Assembly (NCBI RefSeq): GCF_023973825.1
Contig: NC_090120.1
Location: 496,001-560,000 of the forward strand
Length of the DNA: 64,000 nucleotides
Origin: Plasmodium brasilianum
Taxonomy: Eukaryota; Apicomplexa; Aconoidasida; Haemosporida; Plasmodiidae
Reading direction: 5' to 3'
Shown: positions 39,701-52,650 of the stretch, piece after piece
Layout of the letters: each line of letters opens with the position of its first letter
How positions within the stretch are numbered: the first letter of the stretch is position 1
The notes under the pieces: model-generated
Told to the model about the DNA's origin: nothing
The model's database searches: none
The model's input: only the letters and a program-made list of their open reading frames with translations
Made by a program: the position numbers and the translations under genes

Positions 39701-40330
39701 TTATTTTATCTCTACATTTATATAATTTTATTTTTACTTTATTTCTTCATTTTTCTTAAGATTTTCTATTCACACATTAATATATTAGTGTATTTGTAAC
39801 TAATATTGGTGCCTTAATTTTATGCTACCACGAAAATGTGTGTTTTTCAAACTAAAATTGTTAAAACGAGTATTTAAAAATTAACTCATTTTTTATATCA
39901 AGTAACACATATATTAATTTTATGTTTGTACATGTTTTCATTTTATTTAAAATAAAAAAAAAAAAAAAAAAAAGGAAAACAAAATTAATATTATTAACAT
40001 AAAAGTATAAAAGTAAACAAAACTATGTATCTATATATTTATGCCAATATTTTTATTTTATATACTCAGTTTATAAATGGATGGCCATATAAGCAAAACA
40101 AATTGTTTTCCATGTATGTTTGCACATATATATAAGTACATATATATACCGTATGTGTGCTTTTCAAATGACAATTAAATACTCTTCAGTTTTCCGCTTG
40201 TTCACTTTGACAACTTATTTACTATATAATACTTTTATTTTTACTCGTTTATGCTTGTACATAGCTAACGAGATTAAAAAAGGGTATAAATGAGCCAAAA
40301 AACTAAACAAAATTTAGGTACGATTTTTTT

Positions 40331-43300
40331 TTAAAAGCTTAATGTACCTAAATAGTTAATACTCTCAATAACTTGAGCGTCCAATTTATCTTTAATAGGC
40401 AATAAAAATTTAACAACAGCATGTAGGGTCGTTGGTCCAACTAACTCGTTTATCTACAAAAGGCCAAAATGATGAATCAAATGGACAATGAATTAAATAA
40501 ATAGGGCACAAAATAAGGTTAAAGAATATAAAATAAAATAAAAAATAGATATAGCTGCATGTGCAAACTAATGTATTCATAACATCTGTGATAATTAAGT
40601 ATGTAACAACATATTGTATGGAGTTATACATTATAATATTAATCTAGCACTATGTAATATATAAGTGCACACACTACGTACATATATTCGTAATGTATAA
40701 TGAATCCTTACCCTATAATTTTTTCTACATAACTCTCTCAATGTCATCAAAAAGTTGGACGATAAATCAATATTGTAGTAATCCGCAGTGGACAGTTTTT
40801 CTAACATATTATCTGGAATTAAGGTTGATGAAAAAATAATATAAGCCTCCTCATACATTTTCCTTTTCATTAAAAGAATGCTCATAACAAGATATGACTT
40901 ACTTTCAACAGATTCTAATTTAATATTAGACGGCCACATGTTCTATAAACGGATGGAGAAGCATGTAAAAAGAACAAAAATATTAATAGTGTAAAGAATG
41001 CCTATATATATGCACAAAATGGACTGGGGATTCTATTACAAGCATTCATAAACGCACTCTCACAAACATCTGAACGTGTCAAAAATGCATTTATACGCGA
41101 AGCACACAAGTTATTCTTCAATTCCATCTAACCTTCGCCAGGTGGTAAAATCTAAAGGCGCATTTTCGTATGTAGCTATACTCTTTATCACTATTGTGAT
41201 AGTAATATATAAGTTCGTCATTATAAATTCTGATTAATGAATTTATTGCGCTTTGTTCATCTTTTAGTATATAATAACAAATAAACGATATTATATAGTT
41301 CTTTCTTTGATTTGCAAAGTAGGCCAGAATAGCGTAAAACTGAGATATTTTATATAAAATAGATGCATGCACACTTATAATTGAGTTGTCTATAGTTATT
41401 CGATTCAAAGTATTAATATTCTTGTTCTGTACAAATTTAAAATTTCTGCACTTGTAATGGTATTCTTCATCAATTTCACTTTTTTTTTTGCTTAACATAT
41501 TATTATGAAAGGATTTCTTTTTATATAATATATAATACATTAAAAAGAAACATTTTACATCTTTCCTTATTTTTATCTTATTTTTAAAAAGAAATAAAAA
41601 ATCATGCAATTTTCCATAATATATATTCCCATCATTGTTTATTTGGCCTATTATGTTTTCATGTAATAAAATATCTTGGTTTTGTTGTACTATACTTTTT
41701 AATAATTTAATACTTATATTTGTTTTTAAATTAAGTAAATAGGTTATTTTTAATAAAATATTAATATTATTATTTTGAAGTAAAAAATAATCAAAGGGTA
41801 TATCATGATTGTTCATACTCAAAAGGACTAAATTCATTTTATCTGATCTTGACTGCAGATCATCATTAATATCATGAGAGTTATCCAAAATAGATGTATT
41901 TTCATTTTGAAATTTTAAAAAGCTTAATGTTTTTGTTTTTATATTATTTAATTGCGCATTTTCAAAAATATTATTTTTGTGTAAAAATATAGTCAAAACT
42001 AACAATATTCTTTGAACATTGTTAGAGATACATGATAGAAAAGCAACAGTTATATACAAATTACCTACTAATAATAAATAATAAAATAATTTAATATATA
42101 AAAGAAAATTATTATTTAACACTTTTGATATATTCCCCTTGACTTTTTCCGATATTTTTCCGTCCTCTACAATAAAATTATTTATTACATCATCTACTTT
42201 AAGTTTCGAGCATATTGAAAAATATTCCTTATTTTCATGAATAATACAACTAGAAATACACGTAAATAATTTTTCTATTTTATTATTTATCTTTTCTCGT
42301 CTATATTTTGTATCATTTAAAAATGCATTATTATCATCATCATAATTGTAAAAACTTAAATTGGTATCAAAGATATCAAAATTTTCTTGAAACTTGCTTC
42401 CACTTAAATCAAAATTTTTTGAAACAAATAAAGTTAATTCAATCCATATACTCGTTTCAATATTACAGTATTCAAAATTGTATGCATATCTGTTCGTAAT
42501 TCCTAAAATTTCAATATTACTTATAAGCATAGAATCTCTATTAATTTTATCAATTTCTTCATTTAATTCTATATTTCCAAATGGATCCTCTTTGGGCTTT
42601 TTTGGTTTCTGAAGAATATTTGTAAACATATCAAAAAAAAATGCTTTCCCCTTACTTTTTGGTGTTTCCCTTTCTTCTTCACTGTTATATTCGCTACTGT
42701 CCTCTTTATCATAGTTACTGTCATCATTCTGACAATTACGACTATCACTCTGATAGATAACATCACGATTAAGAATGCTGTTATTACTACTATTACGGTT
42801 AATACTACTGTGGTTATTAATATTACTGTTGTTAATATTATGACTACTATTACGAATTCTGCTGCTATTTCTATTGCTATTGCTACTGCTATTTCTGTTA
42901 CTGTTGCTATAATTACGGATACCCCTACTACCGTTCCTGTTACCACTGTAGTTGTCGTTAGAAACAATATCATCACTGTAATAATCCTCGCTCGTTTTGC
43001 TACCTCTACCTCTCTTCATGTAACTGTTATCTACTTCCATATCCTGCTCATAATTTTTTACATGGCGCCTCTTTTTTTTCTTGGTGTAATGAAAAATATT
43101 CTTCATCTCAATTTTCCTTTCCCTATTGATGTACATATTTCCTTTCTTATAAAAAATATCAGAAAATAAAATACATAACAAATCGTATGCATATATATTA
43201 CTCACACATAAATAAATAATGGAATGAAAAAAATTAATTAAATTCGACATATTAATTTTTTTCTTTAAAATATCACAACAATCTATTTCAGCATTCATAT

Positions 43301-46300
43301 TTTCAAGTATACTTATTTCATTGTTTTTATTATAAAGTAAAAGTAATATCCTTATTAACAATATTACAAAATCGTATAGGTATCTATCAATACATAGATT
43401 CTTCACAAATTCTTCATTTTTTATTATCTGAATTAGCCCTATATAATTTCCACAACGAAACATAATATTCGTTAGATAAAAGAAAAAATGAATAGTACAA
43501 TATTCCTTGTCCATTTCATTTTTATAAAAGTTATCATAACAGTAGGAAAATATTGCGTTCGATTTAGCATCAACAAAATAATCATCTACTTGGTTTAGAT
43601 CTTTTGAAACATAATTAGTTATTTCTATTTTGTAAAATTTATCATGCAAATGTTGTAAGGTCCCAAACAGATAGTTCAGTAACAAATTTTCATACGTATA
43701 GTTACTCATGCAGATAAATTTATCCTTATTATTACCAATGTTGTTCACACCACTAATATTGTTAATATTGTTGATACTGTTAATGCTACCCACACCGTTA
43801 ATATTGTTATTACCAAAGTTGTTATTACTTTCATTGTTGCTGTTTTCATTATTCTCATAATACTCCTCTTTTTCCCTTTTTTTAAAATTTTCTTTCATTA
43901 TGGACAGGTTCATGTTTAGTAAACTATTTAGAATATCCTTTAAATTTTGCTTGTATATAGAGTCTATATCTAGCAAACTATTCCTTTTCGCCAATCCATT
44001 CTTATCCCTACTTAATAATACACTATCATGGTGGTGCTTATTTATTTGTGTTTTGAAAAAATGACTCTGTGAGTTCATATAATAATGATCATTAATTTCA
44101 ACAAAATTCCCAAATAAGATATTGTTATCAGAATTGCCAATAAGCATTTTTGAATAATTTAAATTTGTATCACTTAATAATAAATAATAAAAACTTTTAA
44201 AAGGTATAAAGTCTATTTTATACGAATTAACATTATATAACCATATTAATATTTGAAATTCATGTTGATCTAAATCTAACACATTGCTTTTTATAAGTTT
44301 CTGATTTTTTTTCTGCTTAAAATTAACTATATAATCAACAAAATTCTTAAAAATACTACTTTTAAAATTATCCCACATATATGAATCATAGTCGTTTAAT
44401 AGTGAAAATGTTGTTTTCTGTATATCATTTATATTATCATTAATAATTAAGTTAATATGGTTATAAAATACTCCTCCTTGCTCCTTTTCATTTCCAATAT
44501 CATCATCATATGCTTTATCGAATATACTTTCTTTCCTTTTAATAATTGTTAAATCTTCATCCAATTTATCTAAATTCCCTCTACCTCCAACATCTTCTTT
44601 AACTATATTCATGTGCTGTGTTAGTAAATCTCCATCTTTTATTTTGCCATCCACTAAAAGTGTTTCTTGTGTAATCATATTCATACCGCTTATATTTTTA
44701 TCACCTAAAAAAAGGGTACTCGATGGACTTACTGTACCAACCGTTAAACCTGTACCTAGATTCCCGTTATCAAACATATTTGCACCAACAGTAGCATTTA
44801 ATCCCCCACCTAAAGTACCAAACATACTAGCTCCACTTGCATTTGTAGCATTCCCTACACTACTTAAATTTGTGTTTAAACTTTGACTTAATGCTGTACT
44901 TAAATTTGATCCTAAACCTATACCTCCTCCTATTGTACTTGGATTTACACTGGTAGTTGTTGGGCTTACGGAAAAACCTGATGATGTTCCCAATATATTC
45001 TTATTATCACCTATATTATTTATATTACTACCTGCAGATGATACATTTCCAAATATATTACTTGTACCTGTAGTAGTATTTACTCCACCTAATGTTGAAG
45101 TTGTCCCACTTCCAGAAGAAGTCCCTATCCCTGTTGTTCCACCAGGTATTGCTGTATTTTGATTTGGACTTGATACCTGTCCGAATATATTATTAAATTT
45201 ATTTTGAGTAGCTCCTGAGGCCACAGAGGAGGAAAAAACACTACTTGTCGTCATACCTTGACTTGATGAAGTTGTTCCACCAAATAAGTTCGTACTTGCA
45301 GGTTGAGTACTTGTTGATAATGATCCAAAAAGGTTGCTACTTGTTTTACTTTGATTACCTCCTACTGCATTTCCAAATATATTATTTGATGATGTAGTAT
45401 TATTTGTATTCATACCTCCAAAAAGACTACTTCCAGTTGTAAGTTGTGTTTGACTTGATGATAAACCTCCAAACATGCTACTACTACTTGTTGTACTTTG
45501 ATTCGTTGGTGACTGCAGTGTTCCAAAAACTCCACCTGCTTTATTTTGATTCATTGTTGATGTACTTCCAAATATATTACTTGATGGTGTACTTGCACTT
45601 GTAGACATTCCTCCGAAAAGGTTACTTCCATCCGTGGTCTTTCCCTGACTTGACGATAAACCTCCAAACATGCTACTATTTGTTGTACCTTGATTAGAGG
45701 ATTGTAAATTTCCGAAAAGTCCACCCGATTTATTCTGATTCATTGTTGAAGCATTCCCAAACATATTACTTGTAGATGATGCCTGATTTGTTGTAGAAAA
45801 TGCACTGAATAAACTATTTCCTTTATTTTGATTCAATGTTGATGAATTTCCAAATATATTACCACCTGCTGGACTTTGAGTAGGCGACTGTAAATTACCA
45901 AAAATCCCACCAGGTTTATTCTGACTCACTGTTGATGAATTTCCAAATAAATTATTTGTTCCTGTGTTTCCACCAGTCCCAACACCTGCAGACATAGCTC
46001 CAAAAAGATTACCTCCCGCAGTCGTCTTTCCCTGACTTGATGATAAACCTCCAAACATGCTACTACTTGTTGTACCTTGATTGGAGGATTGTAAATTTCC
46101 AAAAAGCCCACCCGATTTATTCTGATTCATTGTTGAAGCATTCCCAAACATATTACTTGTAGCTGATGTTTGATTAGAAGATGGAGAAGTACCAAATAAA
46201 CTATTTCCCTTATTTTGGCTACCTGGTGACAAATTTCCAAACATACTGCCAGAATTTGTTTGACTAGATGATAAATTCCCAAAAAGATTATTTGATGTTG

Positions 46301-46775
46301 TATTCTGAGCATTTTGTTGTAAACCTCCAAATATGCTTTTATTAGATAAATTTGATCCTTGAGTATTTATATTTGATGTACCACCAAAAATATTTTTCAT
46401 ATTTAAATTATTTTGATTACTTGAATTCATAAATAAATTATTTCCACCCATATTTCCTTGACTACTACTAATACTATTTACATTTGAACTACCAAAAATA
46501 TTTTTGTTACCTAAGTTCGAATGACTACTTGTGTTGTCATATATACTTTTACTTCCACCTAAACCAGTGGAATTACCACTCATATTAAATATATTTTTGT
46601 TTACTAGCGCATTATTTGATTGCTGTGTTTTTGATGCTCCAAAAATTGAAGAATGATCAGTATTTGCCAAATTTGATTGAACATTTGCATTGCCAAATAT
46701 ACCCTTATTTGTGTTATTTCCTTGATTGTTAAAGGATCCAAAAAGGTTATTCGACGAAGAATTTTGCATAAACAT
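40331..46775 (-). CDS. NUP100: FG-repeat nucleoporin (NUP100/NSP100-like)
   Basis: Three exons, 46775-41133, 40942-40712 and 40453-40331, all joined in phase 0 (donors GTTAGA and GTAAGG; acceptors TATAG and TGTAG), give 1998 aa. Residues 1 to ~690 are a Ser/Thr/Asn-rich FG domain with dozens of NLFGN, IFGN, MFGGL and GLFG motifs, the phenylalanine-glycine mesh that forms the nuclear pore barrier. Residues ~760-1998 are mostly helical with an Asn/Ser-rich insertion near 42750-42980, and would act as the scaffold anchor. The two small 3' exons continue this helical part (KSYLVMSILLMKRKMYEEAY, ending YLGTLSF). The tail may belong to the Nup93/Nic96 class, but I cannot confirm this by eye. No Nup98-type autoproteolytic HFS site was seen. 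The name rests on FG content and synteny. Confidence 0.88.
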
Positions 46776-49212
46776 ATTTTTTTAATTTTTTTAAATCATC
46801 TAATTATTAAATAAAGAAAATTTCTCTTAAGTTTGTGCTATTAAAACGTTGAGAGGGGATATTTTTCTTCTTGCTATTCATAAAAGAGTTCGCATTCAAG
46901 ATGCTTAATTCAAAAAAAAAAAAAAAATTACAATAAATAATATACACATACATACATACATACATTTATAAACATGTACTTACATACATAAGCATACATG
47001 TACATGTATATACATACATATATATATATTTATAAATTTATATTTCCATATCTTCCAATTCAATAAATTAAGGGCAATCACATTACATAACTTAAACTAA
47101 TATGAGAGCATATATATCAATGTAGAATTTCCGCGTACATACATAAGTACCTACGTAAATACGTATATAATAAATCTGTACACATATGTCCCCCAAACTA
47201 TTTGCGTTTTTTCCTTTATTTTATACTAAAAAATTTAAACTTAAAAATTGTGCCAAAATATTCCATTCAAAATACAAACAAACAAAAAAAAATTTTTTTT
47301 ACATACATATAACTGTTGATATACCTACTACTTTGCACATTTAATAAAAGATATGGTTTTCTTAAACATATCAAATAATTCAACAGAATATAACAAAATT
47401 TTATCTTTTTTTTTCATTTTTCTTTTTTTTTAAAGTATTATAAATATTACTCTCTTGATCTTATTCCTAATAAAAACTATATTTTTTCTTCTCTCTACTG
47501 TTGATAAAAAGAATATTAAGTTCTTCCTTCCGCAATCAACGTTAAATATTATATAATATAAAATTTTTTTCCACCTATTCACGTATTCATACATAAATAT
47601 ACGCTTTATTACTCTAAATTTTTCATATAATATCTCTTTAATATTATATTCACATAACATTTCGCTGTTCCATTTATAAATCTTCTCATGCTCTCAACAA
47701 TCATATTTTTAAAAGATATTAAAAAAAAATTTATTTTCAAATGTTCATGTAAAAAAAAAAAATGGAAGTTCATAAAGTTATAACAAAAAAGAAAGAATAT
47801 AATACAAAATAAAATATATATTATGTAAGAATAAGTAATCCACATATAATCCAAATAAAAAAAAAAAATAATAATTGAATTGAATTGTTGAACAGACGAT
47901 AAAATATATATATATTTATATACATACATACGTACATACGAATAAATGTATTCATTACAAGATTATAGCGAAAAATAAAGCAAAGTAAAAAAGATTAAAA
48001 CGGAGAAATACTCAAAAAAGAAAAAACCCAAAATGGAAGAGAAAATCAAAAATATTTGAAAAAATGGATGAATTATAGTGAAAACTCTTTGTTGTATTTC
48101 GTATATAAATATAAATGTATATATATATATATTTAACTTAATCTTGAATACGAAGTACGTATGCGCGTGTATACTTATAGTCGCACGAATGAAAAAAACT
48201 TAAGCCTAAAGGTAGAGAATAGATATTTTGTAAGAAGTGGAATTTTCGCAGTATAAAAAAATTGAAATTTCAGGTTTCACAAAAGTGGAGTGCCATATAT
48301 TATACTGTTTTATTTTATTTTTTAGTTTACTTTCTTTTGAGAAGCAAAATTGCGCATTCATACACCCATTTTCAGTTTTTGAAAAAACAAATATGAGTTA
48401 ATGTATAGTACTTGTCTAAAAATAATTATGTGAAGCTAATAAATAAATCTACATATACATTATTTACACTCTCCTTATATATGTATGCATATACCTATTT
48501 ATTCAATATGTAGCACATTGTAAACTTTAAAAGGACACAACAAAGCAGCACCTGCTTGATGAATAAGGAAAAATCTCTTTTGCGTATTCTTAAAATTTTT
48601 TTCTTTTTTACACATTTTTGTTTGTTAAAAGTTTTTGGATAAAACTTTTAGCATATGAATAAATAAAAAAAAAAAAAAAAAAATTCCCATTAACTTCATA
48701 CGAAAATAAAATGTTTAATACAATATAATATTTTACGAATAAATATTCGAATTGTGCTTTATACAGCATTGAATTAGTATAGTTGTCTTAATTTACTGGT
48801 AATTCGCAAATAAAATAATATGTTTCTTAATTAATATAAATAAGTTCGTACAGAATTTGTGCATTATGGTAAATAAGTTGTAACAGAAAAAACTAGCCAT
48901 AAATCTGTTAGATTATCTGAAATGAGTTAATATTTGTGTACCTATGTATATTTACACATAGATATTTACATGCATGCATATGGACAGGTAAAGGTTTATA
49001 TACAGAGAAACATATAATAGCATACACATATATATATATTGCCATGCAAGGGTACACCTTGGTGCAAGTTGACATACATGCATATCGTTTTACTCAAAAA
49101 TCAAAACAGTTCTAAAAAAAAAAATAAAAAATGAAACATTTTATGGAACAAATGGAAGAAAGCGGAGATATATGTATATGTATAGATATGTAAATATTTA
49201 CTTGTATGTACA

Positions 49213-49243
<31 letters not shown>

Positions 49244-49254
49244 TTTTGGAAAAG
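46776..49254. other. Intergenic region upstream of the nucleoporin gene
   Basis: About 2.5 kb: the nucleoporin promoter side and the mitoferrin 3' side. It has (CATA)n/(TA)n tracts at about 46945-47035, 47915-47945, 48115-48135 and 49200-49235. A 76-codon minus-strand frame at 47660-47430 overlaps another short frame and is not convincing. A less AT-rich patch lies at about 48150-48300. No gene was established. Confidence 0.5.
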
Positions 49255-52200
49255 CTACATGGAATTAAAGTTAATTTTGAAAAATCTCTTCATTGTTTCA
49301 TATGTTCCCCACGATACCGCTGAAGCCGGTATACACAAGGCCATTCTTGCTAGGGATCCCTTGAAAAAGGAACGTAGTCCTTCCTTATAATACAAATTAG
49401 AAACTACTCTAAAAAAATTAAAACCTTTTGTATTAAAACATTCTGTCTGAATTCTTGTTTTTATTACATCAAGAGGATTTGTTACTACAGCTGCTATACC
49501 CCCACCAATTCCTGCACATACGAAATAGGAAGTAATATGATTAAACGTTTTATTAAAAAAATCATTTTTATTATAATTATCCATCCATATATTTTTTAAT
49601 TCCATATTATTATTAAATTTTTGTTTCGAAATATCGAACGAATCCCTTATTTTATGATCAAAATGTTGTGTACCATTATTATTACTCGAATCATTTTCTA
49701 ATCTATTAACAACATTCTTTATGAAAAGGTCACGATTAGTTTGTTCTTCATTAAAACCTGTTAGGTTTCTTCCTATAGCATTTTCAATATCATTTTGTAA
49801 AAATTTCCTCTCTCTGTTCTTACTAAAATTGTTCATAGAATATAAATCTTGATCAATATAAAACTTCATTAATTTATTATTCATTCCACTAACTTTTTCC
49901 ATGTTACAATTTGAATTACTCGTATTATTACCACATTTTTCAGTCCGTTTCAATTCATTATATTCATTTATTATATTAATATTTTGCCTCTTATTTTGAG
50001 AATTATGTAGATCATTGAACTCTTCTTTCACCTTTCCTGAGTTACTATCCTTATGACTCGTATATTTATTTTCATAATTATTTTTACTTGCACCATTCAT
50101 ATTGCATACATATTCAAAGTAAATTTTTTTCATTTTTTCATTAGTACATATCATAATAATTTGATAAGGTATGTTCATCAGCAGTGTTATTGGTAAACTT
50201 AAATATAAACTTCTAATTCCATTTTCTCTTAAAATTTTTAAAGAATCTAAGGAATTTTTATTTATTCCTAGTTGAATCCTTTGTTTTAATGTATCAATTG
50301 GAGTAATAATTATATCATGTGCTACTGTTGCTAGAAAACCAGACACAGCTATACCAAAATAATTTAAGTCATTTAGTTTGTAGTTTATTCCATCTATTTT
50401 ATTACTTCTACTACTTCTATTATTACTATTACTGTTTAAAATATTAACTGGAAAGTAACCTGTACTCATACTTGAAAAATACTTCTTACTATATTCAAAT
50501 GTTGAAAAATACAATGCATGTGCCGGAATGCACCCTAACATAACAACATTTACTCCTTTGTATAAATTCACCACATTATTTCTTATTAAACTACAATTAT
50601 ATCTTGTTGTAATATTTATTCTATTGTTTATATCTGGAAAAATACTTTTAAAAAAATTAAAACTTTTAAAATTTTTATTAAATTCGTTACTAATTCGATT
50701 CCTACTACAATTTTTGTAAAAATTCGGTTTGTTTGATGAATGAATATTTCTATCAAACAGACTTTTACAATTATTGCTTTTCGTAACATACATTAAATTA
50801 TTTAAAAAAATGTTATTATTTCTAAATAATGTGGAATAATTTGCACATTTATTTCTCATTCGTTCCTCATTTGATAAAATTAATGATGATGTATTTTTTT
50901 CCAATCTAAAATTTGTTAGGAGGGCACTTTTCATTTTTTGAACAGAGTATGCAAAAGTGTTGATATAATTTTTTTTATTTTTCAACGTATTCAAAATATT
51001 CATATAGCAATTCTGAAATGTGTTCCCTTTCTTATTTGTTCTACTAAAGTTATAATAATTCCAATAACGAGAACGACTATTCCCATAACTATTATTATAA
51101 GTAATACTATTGCTACCATTACTATTCTTACTATTATTATTATTATCTGAGCCTTTAGGCAATTTAAAATAATTCCTCAACATTTCCCTTTGCACGTTTG
51201 CATCACCAGCACACATAAATTTTTGAAAAAAAAACTTAAAAGATAAATTTGAAGAAAAATCTTTTACCTTAATAATTTTATTAAATCTACTAAAATGGTA
51301 ACACTTTTTCACAGAACAAATAAGTGTCTCCTTCATACTGTTCACCAAAGAACTTAAACAATTTCCCCTTTTAATATATAGAAATGTATTATTCCCTTTT
51401 TCATTTTTTATCAGTATATTTTTGTGTAAAATTGAGTTCAATAAAATTTTATTCTTTTGCATACGTGTAAGATAGCCATGTTTCAAATAATTTGTATCTT
51501 CCTTTTGTAGTAACAACTTTAAATGAATACTAAAATTTGGGATACGTTTTAAAATTTTCATACTTTTAATCTTCATCGAATATTTATAGTAATTTATTCT
51601 TCGAGAACTTTCTTTTACTTTATCCTTCTTGTAAATGCTCTTTGATAAAACTTCTTTCCATTTACGGAAATTGTTTTCTTTTTTATTATCCAAAAAGAGC
51701 CATACTTTCTTTTCTTTTAAATTGCAATTGTTCCTATTACAGTTGTTATCTTTATTGTTACTACTACCATTTGATGATGATCCAACCACAGCGTTCTTCA
51801 CAGCAATGTTAGTGTTTCCATTTCCTAAATTTTCCTTCCTTTTATCAGAACCTCTTCTCAATTTATTATATTCCATTTTGTTAATATTATGCATTAAAGA
51901 ATTAACCCTTCTATTTTTACAGTTGTATGCCGAAGGGCTATCATCTGATTTTAAGGAAGACCGGACAATTAAATTATACCGTCTTCCTCCTTTCAAAGCG
52001 TATGACATATGCCTATAATTACAGTTAGCATATTTATCATTACATTTACTATTTAAACGCTTATTCAATATTTTATTGCAATAATTATTTTGCCTAAATT
52101 GTTTGTTCTTGACATGGGCTACATCTTTTTCTCCTGCACGTAAATTATAATGAAATTTACTTAGTAAGTTTTTATTTCCCCCTAATCCTTGAAATGTGTT

Positions 52201-52650
52201 CATACTGCGCATATTATTTTTATTAAACCGTCCAAATATCTTCATATTACAAATGTTATAACAGCATGTCTTATTATATATACAGTTATCACATCCAGTG
52301 GATGAACAAAACTTTTTCTTATCAATATGAGCATTAATATTAATATTATTACTAATACCATTATTGTGTACACATAATTCACTAAAATGGTTATTATTAC
52401 CTGTGCAACTGTATAAGTTACACATTTCAGACATTTTCTTACTTTTTAAACGATCATTTGTTTGAATATAAGTTTTCAGGGTATCCAATGGGTACATAAA
52501 AACATGCTCCATTAACCCTGCAATGCTACCACAAAATATATGTTGCCACATGGGAACGTCACCCTTATATTCTTCCCATTCTTCCCAAATAAAATCAAAA
52601 GATTCCATTTCAATTTCGTCAAACGCGTCATTAACTGATAATTCGTTCAT
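49255..52650 (-). CDS. MFRN: Mitoferrin-type mitochondrial carrier with large insertions
   Basis: Single exon, 1131 aa, against about 300 for a normal mitochondrial carrier. All three carrier repeats are present: GLMEHVFMYPLDTLKTYIQT (Pro54, Asp56, Lys59), HDIIITPIDTLKQRIQL and IAAVVTNPLDVIKTRIQT. Their second halves are GVNVVMLGCIPAHALYFSTF, LYLSLPITLLMNIPYQIIM and FFKGSLARMALCIPASAVSW. EH-x2-MYP, PAHALYF and the HD-x4-TP segment are typical of mitoferrin (MRS3/4), which imports iron into the mitochondrial matrix. The excess length is a basic Asn/Lys/Arg-rich insertion of about 620 residues after the first signature (residues ~68-690) and another of ~190 residues between repeats two and three. 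Both would fall in matrix-side loops (inference). It is one of two metal-transport genes in this window, with CuTP. Confidence 0.9.
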   Translation of the reverse strand: MNELSVNDAFDEIEMESFDFIWEEWEEYKGDVPMWQHIFCGSIAGLMEHVFMYPLDTLKTYIQTNDRLKSKKMSEMCNLYSCTGNNNHFSELCVHNNGISNNININAHIDKKKFCSSTGCDNCIYNKTCCYNICNMKIFGRFNKNNMRSMNTFQGLGGNKNLLSKFHYNLRAGEKDVAHVKNKQFRQNNYCNKILNKRLNSKCNDKYANCNYRHMSYALKGGRRYNLIVRSSLKSDDSPSAYNCKNRRVNSLMHNINKMEYNKLRRGSDKRKENLGNGNTNIAVKNAVVGSSSNGSSNNKDNNCNRNNCNLKEKKVWLFLDNKKENNFRKWKEVLSKSIYKKDKVKESSRRINYYKYSMKIKSMKILKRIPNFSIHLKLLLQKEDTNYLKHGYLTRMQKNKILLNSILHKNILIKNEKGNNTFLYIKRGNCLSSLVNSMKETLICSVKKCYHFSRFNKIIKVKDFSSNLSFKFFFQKFMCAGDANVQREMLRNYFKLPKGSDNNNNSKNSNGSNSITYNNSYGNSRSRYWNYYNFSRTNKKGNTFQNCYMNILNTLKNKKNYINTFAYSVQKMKSALLTNFRLEKNTSSLILSNEERMRNKCANYSTLFRNNNIFLNNLMYVTKSNNCKSLFDRNIHSSNKPNFYKNCSRNRISNEFNKNFKSFNFFKSIFPDINNRINITTRYNCSLIRNNVVNLYKGVNVVMLGCIPAHALYFSTFEYSKKYFSSMSTGYFPVNILNSNSNNRSSRSNKIDGINYKLNDLNYFGIAVSGFLATVAHDIIITPIDTLKQRIQLGINKNSLDSLKILRENGIRSLYLSLPITLLMNIPYQIIMICTNEKMKKIYFEYVCNMNGASKNNYENKYTSHKDSNSGKVKEEFNDLHNSQNKRQNINIINEYNELKRTEKCGNNTSNSNCNMEKVSGMNNKLMKFYIDQDLYSMNNFSKNRERKFLQNDIENAIGRNLTGFNEEQTNRDLFIKNVVNRLENDSSNNNGTQHFDHKIRDSFDISKQKFNNNMELKNIWMDNYNKNDFFNKTFNHITSYFVCAGIGGGIAAVVTNPLDVIKTRIQTECFNTKGFNFFRVVSNLYYKEGLRSFFKGSLARMALCIPASAVSWGTYETMKRFFKINFNSM

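Larger units (their letters stand above)
38974..40330. other. Intergenic region between the thioredoxin-like and nucleoporin genes
   Basis: AT-rich spacer containing a 20-bp tandem repeat at about 39520-39620 and, just after it, a small GC island at about 39660-39700 (both listed separately), plus a poly(A) tract at about 39954-39973. The open frame across 39512-39799 is a low-complexity product of the repeat. Confidence 0.55.

Noticed and set aside
39512..39799. 95-codon Phe/Tyr/Ile-rich plus-strand frame
   Set aside because: Mostly translation of the 20-bp tandem repeat. Only the short GC island inside it is worth noting.
47430..47929. Two overlapping minus-strand frames (76 and 106 codons)
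   Set aside because: They overlap in different frames, have no splice link or recognisable domain, and their length is possible by chance in 2.5 kb of AT-rich DNA.
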